Source: Trachythela sp. YZ-2020
Taxonomy: Eukaryota > Cnidaria > Anthozoa > Malacalcyonacea > Clavulariidae
DNA length: 64,000 nucleotides
Reading direction: 5' to 3'
Assembly (NCBI GenBank): GCA_016169945.1
Contig: JADLSH010000194.1
Location: forward strand, 496,001-560,000
Shown here: one piece after another, positions 12,560 to 23,400 of the stretch
Position numbering within the stretch: the first letter of the stretch is position 1
Layout: every line of letters starts with the position of its first letter
Notes under the pieces: generated by a model
The model's database searches: none
What the model was told of the DNA's origin: nothing
Seen by the model: the letters and a program-made list of their open reading frames with translations, nothing else
Program-made: the position numbers and the translations under genes

Positions 12560-13208
12560 AGGTCACCGCTTTCTGCTAAACCAATGAAAATTCACCAACG
12601 ATGCAATGACATCACGGGGAATCGATTGCCGGTACTTTTAATCCGGTAGGGTGAAATGATCCCAGTGGTTTTACTATCCGAAGTTGTCTGAACGTGCGCC
12701 GATGACGCAACGTTTGCGAAAATTGCCATAAAAGGGCAAGATTATTTCGTAATCAGACAAAATTTGAGCTATAGATAGATATTTCGAAGCGCTTTCGAAT
12801 GGTGGTATCACAGAGGTTGTAGCTTGTAAACCAAAAAAGGTATAAGGTACGAAACGTAATATGAATTTTTAATTAGTTTACATATTTTACTATGTAAACA
12901 AAACTAAATTTTGGGTGTGTAAACGATCATAAAACTGTCAAAAAGCGCTGTAAAGAAACAACTAAGGATCCAAGGATTGTGCAAAGTTTCAAAGAGCCAC
13001 TGATAAGTTTTGAGGAAAACGAAAGATTAATATGGAAGCACTGAAGTACTCTGCGGCGAAGACATAATTTACACCATAATTTACAAGTAAATGCAAGTAA
13101 TGTTTCAGGAAAATCTCTCCTTGATCCTACAGATAAAGAATTATTGCTGACGTAAATAGATGACTCATGACATTTGTTTTTCGAAGGTCTATTATTACCA
13201 TTTGCGTT
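12560..13208. other. Gene-free stretch upstream of the piggyBac gene
   Basis: No coding frame with family features. TTAA followed by TCCGGTAGGG near 12639 might mark the 5' end of the piggyBac element, but I could not find a matching inverted end. A phrase of the type AAGGATTGTGCAAAGTTTC at 12971 recurs near 37055. Confidence 0.35.
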
Positions 13209-13843
13209 CAACCTTGAAGTTTGACAATTTTAACGCGTTTGTTTACTTTTCAAACATGAACGTTTGCTAACAAAACGTACACCTCTTGAAATATTAGATT
13301 TTGCGATTTTTTGGCGAAGTATGAATATGTTTTTGATCCTTACTTTATGATCCTTATATCTTTCATTCTATCTTGCAAAATAACTTAAATTTTGCGAGCG
13401 TAACATTCGAAAATATGGAAAATTGCTTAAAACGTGGCAAACACGCGAACAAACATGCTTGTATTTTGCACAAACGTGGACATTTCTCACGCCAAACGTG
13501 GAACTTTCATTAGCCGAATTCATATTAGGGACGGGAAACTCGTCTGTGAAAACCCGTCTGAATATGAATTTAGGGACGGATTTAAGACGAGTTTCCCGTC
13601 TAGATGGGATTCCGTTTAACGTTCCCGTCCGTTTGGACCGGGAAAGTTGGACGGGAAAGTTGGGCAGAGACGGAAACTGTCTGACCCGGATTCATATTAG
13701 ACTGACGAGTTTCCCGTCTAAGACGAGTTTCCCGTCTAACCCTAATATGAATTCGGCTATTGTCAAAAGTGACACGGGCGTGACCAAACGTTCACATTTG
13801 AAAAGTAAACAAACGCATTAAATCGTCAAGCTTCAAGGTTAAT
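13209..13843. mobile_element. Foldback element with about 57-bp inverted ends, containing a second MITE
   Basis: AACCTTGAAGTTTGACAATT...GCGTTTGTTTACTTTTCAAA...GAACGTTTG (13209-13268) is inverted at 13782-13843 (CAAACGTTCACATTTGAAAA...CTTCAAGGTTA). Similarity is imperfect but clear. The MITE at 13511-13759 sits near its right side. Confidence 0.6.
13511..13759. mobile_element. MITE with TAGCCGAATTCATATTAGG termini and internal GACGGGAAACTCGTCT repeats
   Basis: The ends are exact inverses over TAGCCGAATTCATATTAGG. Inside, GACGGGAAACTCGTCT and its inverse AGACGAGTTTCCCGTC recur several times, so the whole element can fold back on itself. A TA at each edge fits a TA target duplication (Tc1/mariner-like), which I cannot prove. 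The long frame over it is only a shadow. Confidence 0.8.
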
Positions 13844-15291
13844 TATACCCATCAATTCAAGGTATACTGTAAAGTTTAAATTAACACGACTATTGGGACT
13901 GCAGGCTTTGCAGAACGTTTATATGATCCCGTTTTATACCATAGAGGCTATAATATAAATCGGATACTATAGTCTACACTGTTTTGATAGATTACAGATC
14001 GAATACATGCAGTATACTATATATATATATCCAGCCATCGACTTGCACAAGTTTATTGACATTGGCATTGCCTATAGTTCATAAGGCTATAGTTGTATTT
14101 GAAATAATATAGCCTTTAAACTGCTACCACATTTACCTTCCTCGCATTTGAGATACAGTCTTGTCATAATCATAAGAGATATTTTGTCATAATCATAATT
14201 CTCGAAAGCAAATCTCAAATAATAATGCTCGGGAAGCGAAAATAAGTGAATTTCTACAATCCTTCCCGTTGATTATCCAGTACTGAAGGCAAGTTGGTAA
14301 GTCAGTTATAATGACTGATTTCTCTCCGGTTCATCGACATACTTATAGTTATACTATATATTGATAATTTGATATAATGATAATGTTCTTGTCGCTAGAC
14401 TCGCTACACGGCACGCGTACGAATCTCGCAGTCACCTCGCGGCCACGCACTTGATAGCGCACGTGCATTTGTGATTGCACAAAAAATCGCGTGTTCCGGG
14501 GGAAAGTCGCCAATTTAATGTCAATTCAACGTCTTCAGCAAATGTTTCAAGTTCAATATAAAGACTCTAATTCAGCATAGTTTGTGTAAAGTCGCCATAA
14601 GATCAAAAGAATATTTAAAGAAAAATGTGAAGCCCTGTCTTGAAGCACTAAATCACTAAATGTTAATGAAATTTAAAAAGAAACATAAATTGTATGCACC
14701 CCCCGGAAAGTTTACACTATGACTGAATGTCTGACTGACTGACTGATGTGAATTTTCGCCACTCATCACAATACTGCAAAGTTTCAAAGAAACTTTGCAC
14801 TAAAAACTACTTCACTAAAAAGATCGTGAAACGTTGAATCGAACTGTAGTATTTTTGTCATATTTTGCGTTAGTAGAACCGGAGATACAAGTGCTCAAAG
14901 TCATCATGCGTTGGCGGTTGATATTCGACGGTGCCGTTTAGAAAGAGTTAAAAAGGTCAAAATTTCTTCAGTTTAAGGAATTTCTTTAAAAATGAGAGCA
15001 CTGTCTATAATATTTGATGAACAGGTTTCAACAAATGTTTGTGATATTTTGGTGTTTTTCTTTGGCTTATCGAGTAATTCATTAAGTGTTTTCCACACCA
15101 TTTTTGAATTCTGTTTATATTTGATCAACTGATCTTCATAATATGTTTTTTTGCTATTTTTATTATATGATTTAGTTTATTTTTATAATTTCTGTACAAT
15201 TGTTTTGTTTTCGTTTGAGTGGGAAATTTGCTTCATATACTTCCGCAAAAATTTTTGAAAACTCATAGGCCTTTTCCGGGTCATTTGTTTC
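13844..15291. other. Gene-free AT-rich stretch
   Basis: It contains a short TA run (14015-14030), CTGACTGACTGACTGATG (14734-14750), and a self-complementary CAAAGTTTCAAAGAAACTTTG near 14777-14797. No supported gene. Confidence 0.4.
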
Positions 15292-16761
15292 CAGGGCCGT
15301 AGTGAGGGAGGGTATTGGGGGGGTGACGCACCCCCCCAACTTTTTTGAAATTGGAATATTCGGAAAATTGAGTTACTCATTCGGAAAACTACGGCAACAT
15401 TGGATAAACAAAATCTCAGTCAGTAAACACAAGAGTGTTTACAAAAATAACAAAATCCTAACATTATCGCATGGATAAGAAATCTATATTTGTCGGTTTG
15501 TTAAATGCATGACAACTTTTGCTTTGTCTAGTGTCTATTATTTCCGGATTTTAAACAGGCTCACGACCGCGCAGGGTGTCCGTTTTCACTTTTCCGCAAT
15601 CTGGCCAATTTCCGTAAAAAACGTTGTTGAGGAACTTTTCACAATTCACGTGCATATCCAAATATCGAGTTTTGTTTACCGTTATGCCTCCGCAAAAGAA
15701 ACGCTTTAAAGTAGAATGTCTCGTTTGTCACGCTACATTTGACTCGGACTATCGGAGAATTGTGTCATAGCGCTCATCAGTGAAACTTAGCGCACAAGCA
15801 CATTGGGTTTAAAGTCGCTGGCGCACCAGATAACCCATTTAAGGTGCGTTTTATAATTACATTTTGTTACTTTTTAAGAGGTAGTTAGGTAGTAGTTCAG
15901 TTATGAGTCTATACCTATGAGTAAATGGATATGGGGCTTAACAGTTGGTCCTGAAGACGACTGAATTAGCGCAAAACGTTGCCGTTGTGAGTCTGTGTGT
16001 TTGCATGGTTTACCGGTTTATTAAATATGGTTGGTTTATACAATCATACATTTAGTGAATAGGAACAGTAGGACATGACTAACATGAGGGCATTAGTCAC
16101 ATTACTCTGTTGGAAATCCTATTCCTGTTGATGAATCGTATAATTTTTGCATTACGATTTATGCTCTTTTTAATTAGAATAAATGCATAGACGATTAGAC
16201 GTATATAGTATACCGACTCTGTGGCACCGCGCCAGTGTGAATTGCGAAATGTGAGAATGTGAGATTGCCAAATGCATTTCCTAATAACAGGCAGATTTGG
16301 CTGATGTTCATGAAAACTTGTGAAAACTGCAATAACTGGCTTACCTATCAATTTAACTCAGAGTCAGTAACTCTAGAAAGCAATTGTTATTACAAATTAA
16401 CTATCATAGGGACATAGCTATAATTACGATAATATCGGATGTGAAAAAGAACTGATACAATCATAGTATTTTACTTTAGTTAACATTAATTCGGTTTACC
16501 ACACTACAGGCAGCTGCGCCGTCAAGTTCATTACACAAATGTAGAAATGTGCAGGCAAATTCATTATTGCTCTCAGAATGCGGGAAATGCCATTTCCGAG
16601 ATCCTATAATTGAAAATTTTGCGGGGGAACATGCCCCCGAACCCCTTAGGTTAACGCCCCTAGGTTACGGCGGGTACCCCTACTTATTCGGAAAACAATT
16701 GTGTGATTCGGAAATTTTCGACTTACACACCCCCAACTTTTACCTGCTAGCTACGGCCCTG
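15292..16761. mobile_element. Non-autonomous hAT element, CAGGGCCGTAG termini, 8-bp TSD
   Basis: The left terminus CAGGGCCGTAG and right terminus CTACGGCCCTG are inverted. The 8-bp flanks are identical: TTTGTTTC at 15284-15291 and 16762-16769. Subterminal blocks are C- or G-rich (GGGGGGGTGACGCACCCCCC; GGGGGAACATGCCCCCGAAC) and share ATTCGGAAAA. No transposase frame is present; long frames at 16549-16992 are shadows of the terminus. The CAG...CTG ends and 8-bp duplication define hAT. Confidence 0.88.
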
Positions 16762-17383
16762 TTTGTTTCATCCAAAATATTATTCCAGGAAAGGGTTTTA
16801 ATTGCGTTTTTGAACGCTTCTGTGTTCATTTTATTAAATGTTCTTTGGCATGACTGTTACGTTAGTGGTGTTTTTACTAAATATATTTGTATTAACACGT
16901 CAGGAAATTATTCGCGCAAATTGGGCCACGGAAATGTCACTAGTTTCCAGTGTCGAGTTTCGCCGGAAGTCGCGCTTCATGAATATTCATGATCTCGCGT
17001 TTGTTTACAATTTTTGGCGTCTTTTCCGGGGGACTGCGTACCAGTATTACATTTTACGCGCCACATTCTGAATTCGCCGATTTACAAGCTTTCAGTTGAT
17101 ATGTTTATCGTGTCGTTCGATTGTATATTTTGTTCGCTCTCACGGGTTTCAAACTGGTAGTTGGCTGATGTACAAACAGCGGCGGGTTCATCCTACATGG
17201 TCTAAATCAGAGGTAAATAACTATAAATAGATGAATTTATCGAAAAAGCGAAACGATAGAACCTTAGAACGTATTTATATCTTTCGATTAAACCCTTGTT
17301 TGTAGAATTTGGTTATATCTAGCCGCTGAACTTTTGCACCGAAAATTGTCAATTTTTGAAGGTGAATATGCTTCCGTATAGAC
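16762..17383. other. Upstream region of the RAG1-like gene
   Basis: A short frame MYKQRRVHPTWSKSE (17169-17213) ends at GAG/GTAAAT and could be a 5' exon, but its phase does not join cleanly to the next exon. Otherwise nothing was recognised. Confidence 0.3.
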
Positions 17384-20271
17384 ATGGGGAATAGGAGACA
17401 GGCTCGTAGGCGACTACCGACGACGAGTTCGAAAGAACGATTCCCCGTTGGCGAGTTAGCTTCAGAAAGGGCTACCCTTCGAAAAGAATTCCTTTCCAAA
17501 TCCAAATCTTTGAAGGCAATAAAGAGAAGACTTAAACGTGTTAAAGAAAATGTAAGTTATGTTTTGAATAGTATATACTGTGTGAAGTAGATTGATAGTT
17601 AATTTGTCAAAGTCAAATAATATAGTTTATTTGTCAAAGTCAAATAATCCTATATTGTAAATTTTGGTACCATGTAGTGTACTGGGGTCATACTAAAATA
17701 TACCGACAATAACCGACAACTACCGACAACAAACTAAAAAATACCGACAACAAGCTGACAATTACCGACAACAAGCTGAAAAATATCGACAACAACAAAC
17801 TGACAAATACTGACAAAAACAGAGAAATTGAATAATCATTCTAAACATTGGACAAAGGGTTGTTGTTGGTAATCGACGGTTGTTGTCGGTAGTTGACGGC
17901 TGTTGTCGGTATTTAGTACGACCGGTGTACTGTTTTAATATACATATTATAATACAATAAATATTGCATGAAATATCACATGTTAAATTTTCCCTTATTG
18001 TTTTATACAGGTTGTAAATATTAATCAGAACCCTACTCCAGAAACTCCAAAAAGAGGTAATGTTTTTGAGATAACATTAAACACTTCTACAAGTAGAAAG
18101 AGCAGCCCCACCAGCCTTGATGATAAAGGAGATGTAAATCTGCCTAGGCGAAGTGCTCATAGAAGGCAACTAGAGACATTATTGGCCTCAGTTGAAATTA
18201 ATGGCGGTTCGATTGAGAACAGGAAACCTGCATTGGATGGCATGTTTGCCACAATTTTAAAATATAGTCACACAGATGATGTTGCCCAATATATTACTGC
18301 ACCGGGAAAAATTAAGAAGAGCTTTTCTAGATTGATTAAAAATCAAGCTAAAGAATATGAGAATAGTGAAGATAACTTCATTCGATCACTCTCTTTACTC
18401 TATGCTGGAGGGATCATTTCTAAGAAAAAGTATGAGATCACTAGATCAACTCTTGTCATGAAGAACACTGGCAAGAAAACTAAGAAGGGTTACCTGTCCA
18501 AGGAGAGAATTAGATTTGGATTAGGTGTGCCTATTCCCAAACCACTTCCTATAGTGCTCTAATTAATAGAATCCAAGCACTAGACATAGGTAGAATAATT
18601 AGTCTTAGTGATACTATTTGCAAGGACCTGCCTGAAGATGAGAAAGTGAATGGTGTGTATAGGGATTTAGAAGAACTTCTTCTTTATCTAAGTAAGTTCT
18701 ATTTTGAGACCGACTCATTCAGGAAGGATGGTGAAAAGCTTGTGTGGTTTGGAGAGAGGAAAGGCACGTTTAAGGTAGCAATTGGTGGTGATGGTGCTCC
18801 TTTTGGCAAGTGGGATGAGTCGATGTCATGGCTAGTAAGTTTTCTTAATATCGGTTCAAGGGTTGCAAGCCCAAATGATAATTTTTTATTGTTTGGGGCT
18901 AATTGTAAGGAAGAACATAAAGTGGTTGATCTATTTATAAAGAAGCTTATGAGTGATATGGCAAGAATTGAGAGCAAAACTTACACTATACTTGATGTTG
19001 AAGTTACTTTTTCCATTGAGCTTCTACCTTCAGACATGAAATTCACTGCATTTCTTAACGGTGAACTCAATAATGCTGCAACCTACTTTTCTAGCTTTGC
19101 TAATGTCTCTCTCGATGATTGTTCCTTACTTAGTAAGCAATTTGGGACATCTCCAGGTTGTAAATGGAAACCATGGGGATATGATGAGAGGCTCAAAGTT
19201 GCTCGGCAGGTAGCTGAATTTAAAAAGGGCCTGTCAAACAAGGTAAGTGCTAAGACCAATAGAAGTAAGGTAACCAAATTCATAGCTGGTAAGAAGTCAA
19301 GGCAAGAATTTGTTCCACGCTTTGGTAAGTTTTGTGACAAAGCTGTGCTTGAACCTTTGCATTTGAAAAATAATGCAGTTCAGCATTTACATCAGTTACT
19401 CCTGAATATTGTTATTGCCAATAGCAATAGCTCTTTGCCTGCAAATTTTACCACTATTTCCGATTTGCCTAGCTCTTGTCCAATGGCAAGATATTTGGAA
19501 GCTATGGGAAGTCAAGTTAAGGCTGGTCGATTAAAGAAACAGCTATCAAAATGGCTGATTGATGACCGATTAAGAGACAAGGATTTCTCCTACAGGTTCA
19601 CTGGAAAAGATTCTAAATTGATTCTACATGGCTTCATGTATTTAGTAGATGCCACTAGAGGAGATTCAGATGATTTGCAATTGTTGGCCAAACTTGTTTT
19701 CCTTTCTTTTACTGCAGTCAAACTTAGAGATTGCAGTGCATACTTCTCTATGTACAACTTAAGTAGAGAAAACCTTTTCAAGCTTCCATCATTAGCACAT
19801 GATTATTTCACTGCAATTGCTATTTTTGGTGGCAAGCGTAAAGTGTCGGCAACTGTGTGGAGTGTTGGACACTTAGTGGCAGCACATTCGCAGTGGATGT
19901 TTGATAAGTATGGCACAGGTTTGGGAATTAATACCATGCAGGGAAGGGAAGCTAAGCATGTGCAGATCGCAAGTTATGCCAGAAACAGTCAATTCAGGCA
20001 ACGTTGGTTTCAGGTCTTTAGACATGATTACATAAGCAAAGTGTGGCTACCACTTAATCAGCCTTCATTGTTAACCTATCATAAGACCCCGGATTCTCTT
20101 ATTCCTCCTCGTGTACTGAAAGATACACTTCATTATTGTTATTGTGGTTTCAGTAAAGAATCCAGCCAGGAAATGTGCTTTTATTGTTCTCATTTTCTGA
20201 TGAGTGAGGTTAAGAGGTCTGTTGCTGAAGGTAAGGCAACAAAGGTTTGTCTGAAGTATATGTCATATTAG
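17384..20271 (+). pseudogene. RAG1-like DDE transposase-type gene (family 1), one intron and one frameshift
   Basis: Exon 1 is 17384-17551 (MGNRRQARRRLPTTSSKERF..., basic). Exon 2 starts at 18011 in the same phase. A 1-nt loss near 18550 shifts frame between ...PIPKPLP and YSALINRIQALDIG; the rest runs to the stop at 20271, about 810 codons in all. Candidate catalytic residues are Asp in IAIGGDGAPFG (codon 18790), Asp in LLPSDMKFTAFLNGELNNAA (81 residues later), an HLVAAH pair (19870, 19885) and Glu in QGREAKHV (19948), 21 residues after the second His. The H-x4-H and H-to-E spacing are RAG1/Transib-like. The positions that would hold the CxxC are Ser and Ala here. The C-terminus has CYCGF...CFYC. 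The body frame is nearly intact, so decay is recent. The exact superfamily is unknown to me. Confidence 0.7.
17685..17924. mobile_element. hAT MITE with GGTCATACTAA ends and CCGACAACA internal repeats, in an intron
   Basis: The left end GGGTCATACTAAA and right end TTTAGTACGACCG are inverted. Flanks GTGTACTG (17677-17684 and 17925-17932) are identical 8-bp duplications. The left half holds about six CCGACAA-type units, and the right half has the inverse TTGTCGG. It lies in the intron of the RAG1-like gene. A sister copy is at 21112-21258. Confidence 0.88.
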
Positions 20272-20536
20272 GTAGGCAGGTTGACACTAATTCTATAACT
20301 CGATGTAAGTCAGCTATAGAGAATTTATATTGTTATAAGGTGACAATTCATTTGAGAATGTGCATTAATTAAATTTCACATCTATTTTTATCTACAAAAC
20401 TCAATCAGTACTCTAGAATTTAAGAGTTGTTTTTTTCAATTAAAATAATGTATCCTTAAGGCTGATGTATTTTGCACATTTATCAAATGAATCTTACTTT
20501 ATTTTATTATATATTATTAATATATACTGTGAACAA

Positions 20537-20847
20537 AGGGCCTTTGCTCAAACGTCGAAGAATTTATTTTCCTATTTTTCAGGCAGTTGGATAACCTTCC
20601 TTCTCAGGTAGCTAGGTAGGAGGGGAAGTGGTATGGAGGAGGGAATAAATTCCAGTCAGTGGAATTTTGCAAGCAGATTGGCGGATTTTGCAACCTGAAT
20701 TATCTGATTGTTGAACTTTTCCTTGTGAGCTTGGGGGAAACTTTCGCCTGCTCCCAAAATTCCACTGACTGGAAACCAGGCATTACTGAACTATTATATG
20801 AGACAACCAATATCAGAAAACATTGACATTTTGAGCAAAGGCCCTCA
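20537..20847. mobile_element. Foldback with AGGGCCTTTGCTCAAA ends, second palindrome inside
   Basis: AGGGCCTTTGCTCAAACGTC (20539) is inverted as GACATTTTGAGCAAAGGCCC (20827-20846). Inside, CCAGTCAGTGGAATTTTG (20652-20669) is inverted exactly at 20755-20772, so a smaller element is nested. Further AAAGGGCCTTTGCT copies lie at 20861 and 20971, and TTTTTCAGGCAGTTGGATAA occurs at 20576 and 20990. Confidence 0.65.
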
Positions 20848-21060
20848 CTAATTCTGACAAAGGGCCTTTGCTTGAAATGTCAATGTTTTCTCCTATCATT
20901 ACAGGCTTGTGAGACTTCACAACATTGTACATAGCTTATTTAACTGTCTCATGCACTAACTTCTTGACAAAGGGCCTTTGCTATTTTTCAGGCAGTTGGA
21001 TAACCTTCGCTCTCAGCTATTTCTCACTGCCTACATTGGCCCCCCTCAGAAGATTATTTA

Positions 21061-21092
21061 ACACGCTAACCCATCTTTGAACAACTGGCCCC
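21061..21092. repeat. Lone terminus of the 689-927 MITE family
   Basis: GCTAACCCATCTTTGAACAACTGGCCCC resembles the right end of the MITE at 689-927. No left partner was found nearby. Confidence 0.5.
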
Positions 21093-21111
21093 AAGAAAAT
21101 ATATAAGAAAG

Positions 21112-21258
21112 CGGTCATACTAATTACAGACATGAACCGACAACAATACCGACAAGAAAACCCGACTAAATTTGAAGATAAAAAGTAAATTCTTGTTGGT
21201 ATTGTTGTCAGTTCTTGTCGGTATTGTTGTCGGTTCTTGTCGGTAATTAGTATGACCC
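21112..21258. mobile_element. Short copy of the GGTCATACTAA hAT MITE
   Basis: The left end CGGTCATACTAATTAC and right end GTAATTAGTATGACCC are inverted, flanked by TAAGAAAG at 21104-21111 and 21259-21266 (perfect 8-bp duplication). The internal CCGACAACAATACC and GTCGGTATTGTTG units match the copy at 17685-17924. It ends 16 bp beyond the stop of the minus-strand ORF. Confidence 0.88.
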
Positions 21259-21274
21259 TAAGAAAGTATTTTTG

Positions 21275-21907
21275 TCAATGTTGACTAATGCCATGTTCAT
21301 TCCAATATCCATAATGTAGTTTCCCTTTTAAAACCTCATCCTTCAACATATAATTAAAAACACACTTCTTTTCAGCGTTAACAATCACTTTTAGATTTCC
21401 TTTCCCTCCCTTTAGCTGTTTTTCAAAACTCCCACAATCAACAAATTTACGAAAGATTGCTACAAGCCTTCTCAAGTTTGTGATCGTAATTGTAACACAT
21501 CTTGAACTTTCCTCAACTTCTAGGCCATAGCTTGACTCCTCTATGATCCCTCTTAGAAGGCCAAACAATTCCTTCGGGATAGAAAGATCAAAACAAATCA
21601 TCCAAGGATGCAATTTGCTCATCCGTGGACTCATTCTCCTGAGAATAGTTCGGGTTGCCCGTTCCATAATCCGTTCCAGCATTGGAAATAGTTTGCCCTG
21701 CTCAAACTCGTGTCTGTGTTGAAGACTGCCATATTTTGCCTTCACCACCGCCTCTACAACTCGATCTAGCTCATTAAATGTGGCCGAAAGATCACGCAAG
21801 TTATAGCGGTTCGATGTTTTTCCTTGTAAAGATAGTTTTTCCCTGTCTAACGATTGTTTAAGTGTAGTGATTACTTCAGCTTCTGTTGGGTCTGAACGAG
21901 CCGCCAT
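21275..21907 (-). CDS. Hypothetical protein, 210 codons, intact single exon
   Basis: It starts MAARSDPTEAEVITTLKQSL and ends YWNEHGISQH. The predicted protein is soluble, mostly helical and charged (EKLSLQGKTSNRYNLRDLSA; LDRVVEAVVKAKYG; TILRRMSPRMSKLHPWMIC; VTITITNLRRLVAIFRKFVD), without signal peptide, membrane span or metal motif. I do not recognise it. The intact frame contrasts with the pseudogenes around it, which suggests either recent mobility or selection. It lies downstream of and opposite to the RAG1-like gene, with a MITE between, so it could be an accessory ORF of the same transposon. The ATG at 21907 sits in GGCGGCTCG, and an upstream AT-rich region could be the promoter. Confidence 0.5.
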   Translation of the reverse strand: MAARSDPTEAEVITTLKQSLDREKLSLQGKTSNRYNLRDLSATFNELDRVVEAVVKAKYGSLQHRHEFEQGKLFPMLERIMERATRTILRRMSPRMSKLHPWMICFDLSIPKELFGLLRGIIEESSYGLEVEESSRCVTITITNLRRLVAIFRKFVDCGSFEKQLKGGKGNLKVIVNAEKKCVFNYMLKDEVLKGKLHYGYWNEHGISQH

Positions 21908-21929
21908 TTTGAATATATTAAATTCGTAC

Positions 21930-23400
21930 TCAGACTTTCACGCGGTCAGTTTGAAAGTTGGCCCAATCTGATGCGAAAATTTCCTGCCGTGTAAACATGT
22001 GCACTATTGGCAAATGATCTGAAATATCGCTAAAAATAATGCCATTGACATTTTCATCAAGTTCTTCTAGGTTATTAGTAAAAATGTTGTCAATTAGTGT
22101 GGCAGTACAAGGAGTAATTCTTGTTGGTTTCGTGATTAGCAGAAAAAAGGATGATGTGAATAGTTGTTCAATAAACTGGTTGGTATAATCACAAGATTCT
22201 GATTTAAATAGTTCAATGTTGAAATCTCCCATCAAGTAACACAATATTTTCTAAAATCTGATTCATTGTTTTTTAAATGATTCAAAATTGCCATTTGGTG
22301 GTCTATACACTACCCCAGTAATGATATTTTTACCATACTTATTCAATACTTCAATGAATCTCGTTTCAATTATACCATCTACGTTTTCATCCAAATCATT
22401 CAGGCTTTTATACTCTAATTGTTTTGAAACATACTTCTTATGTTTAAATGTTGTAGTGAAAAATTTGTTTGTATATTTCTATTTTCAATTTGTGTTTTAA
22501 AATCTTTCGGTAGACAATAGTCGCAGCATATTTTATTTATGTTGAAAGCAGTATCAAGTTCTATGTTGTTGTCGGAAAGTGCTATACTTTGATTTGGTTG
22601 AAAAGGATTCAATCTTAATTGGCTTAGTCTATCCATATCGCTTTGGCTTAATCTGTTTGTAGAATCTAATGTTTCAAATTCACTGTTAGTAAGACTATGA
22701 AAGGGAAAACCATTATTGTTATCATAGATATCTATTGTGGGTTGCTGTGTCATAGTGTGCTATGCTTAAAGAGAAAAGTGCTTGCATAAAATGGTTTGAA
22801 ATTTGATTCTGTCACCTGTTTTGTGTTGACGTGGGTTCCCTGAATAGTTGCCCATCTATATATAATTTGTCTCTCACTAACTTAGATATTCGGGCCGCAT
22901 CTCTTGCATTCATCAGACGTTTCCTTACTCCCACAAATTCTTCTGGGAACTGTTCCGAAACAGTTTTATCCGTACCTTTTAGTTTTCTTGCGTTTGCCAG
23001 AATTTGCACTTTGTCAGGGAAGTCATTAAATTTGGCAACAATGGCCAGTGGTTTTGTTCCTTGCTGTTTTCCCATTCTATGCGAGCGGTCAATCTTCATC
23101 ATTTTCGCATTTTCAAAACCAAAGTGACTTTCGAGTAGACTGTGTTTTCTTCCTTATTTTCCTTTAGATTGTAGAATATAAGATTATTGCGCATTGACCT
23201 TGCCTGAAGGTCAATGACAAGATTGTTTAAAACAGAGTTCATCTGTTTTGTTTCTCTTTCTGCATTCTTGGAGATTTTATGGTCCTCTTTAAACAAGCCA
23301 GACATGGAGTTAAATATCAATCTCCATTTCAAATATTTAATAGTTAACACAATAACACAAACTACTGCACATGATATCAGTATTAAAACGTGTTTAAGAG
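21930..23400 (-). pseudogene. LINE fragment: end of ORF1 and N-terminal endonuclease of ORF2
   Basis: Reading leftwards: an ORF1 coil (KNAERETKQMNSVLNNLV), then after a frameshift near 23100 the ORF1 C-terminus (DRSHRMGKQQGTKPLAIVAK; RKLKGTDKTVSEQFPEEFVG; RDKLYIDGQLFREP, ending 22812). ORF2 starts at 22753 (MTQQPTIDIYDNNNGF; FSLQHLNIRSM). After a deletion/frameshift come YGKNIITGVVYRPPNG, YLMGDFNIELF, TKPTRITPCTATLIDNIFTN and DISDHLPIVHMF (ending about 21950). The RT part is absent. ORF1 is cut upstream by the hAT element at 23401. Confidence 0.8.

Noticed and set aside
13423..13821. 132-codon frame as a gene
   Set aside because: It is the read-through of a repeat-rich MITE; its composition follows the inverted repeats.
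16549..16992. 147-codon frame as a gene
   Set aside because: It covers the terminus of the hAT element and its flank and shows no protein-like pattern.
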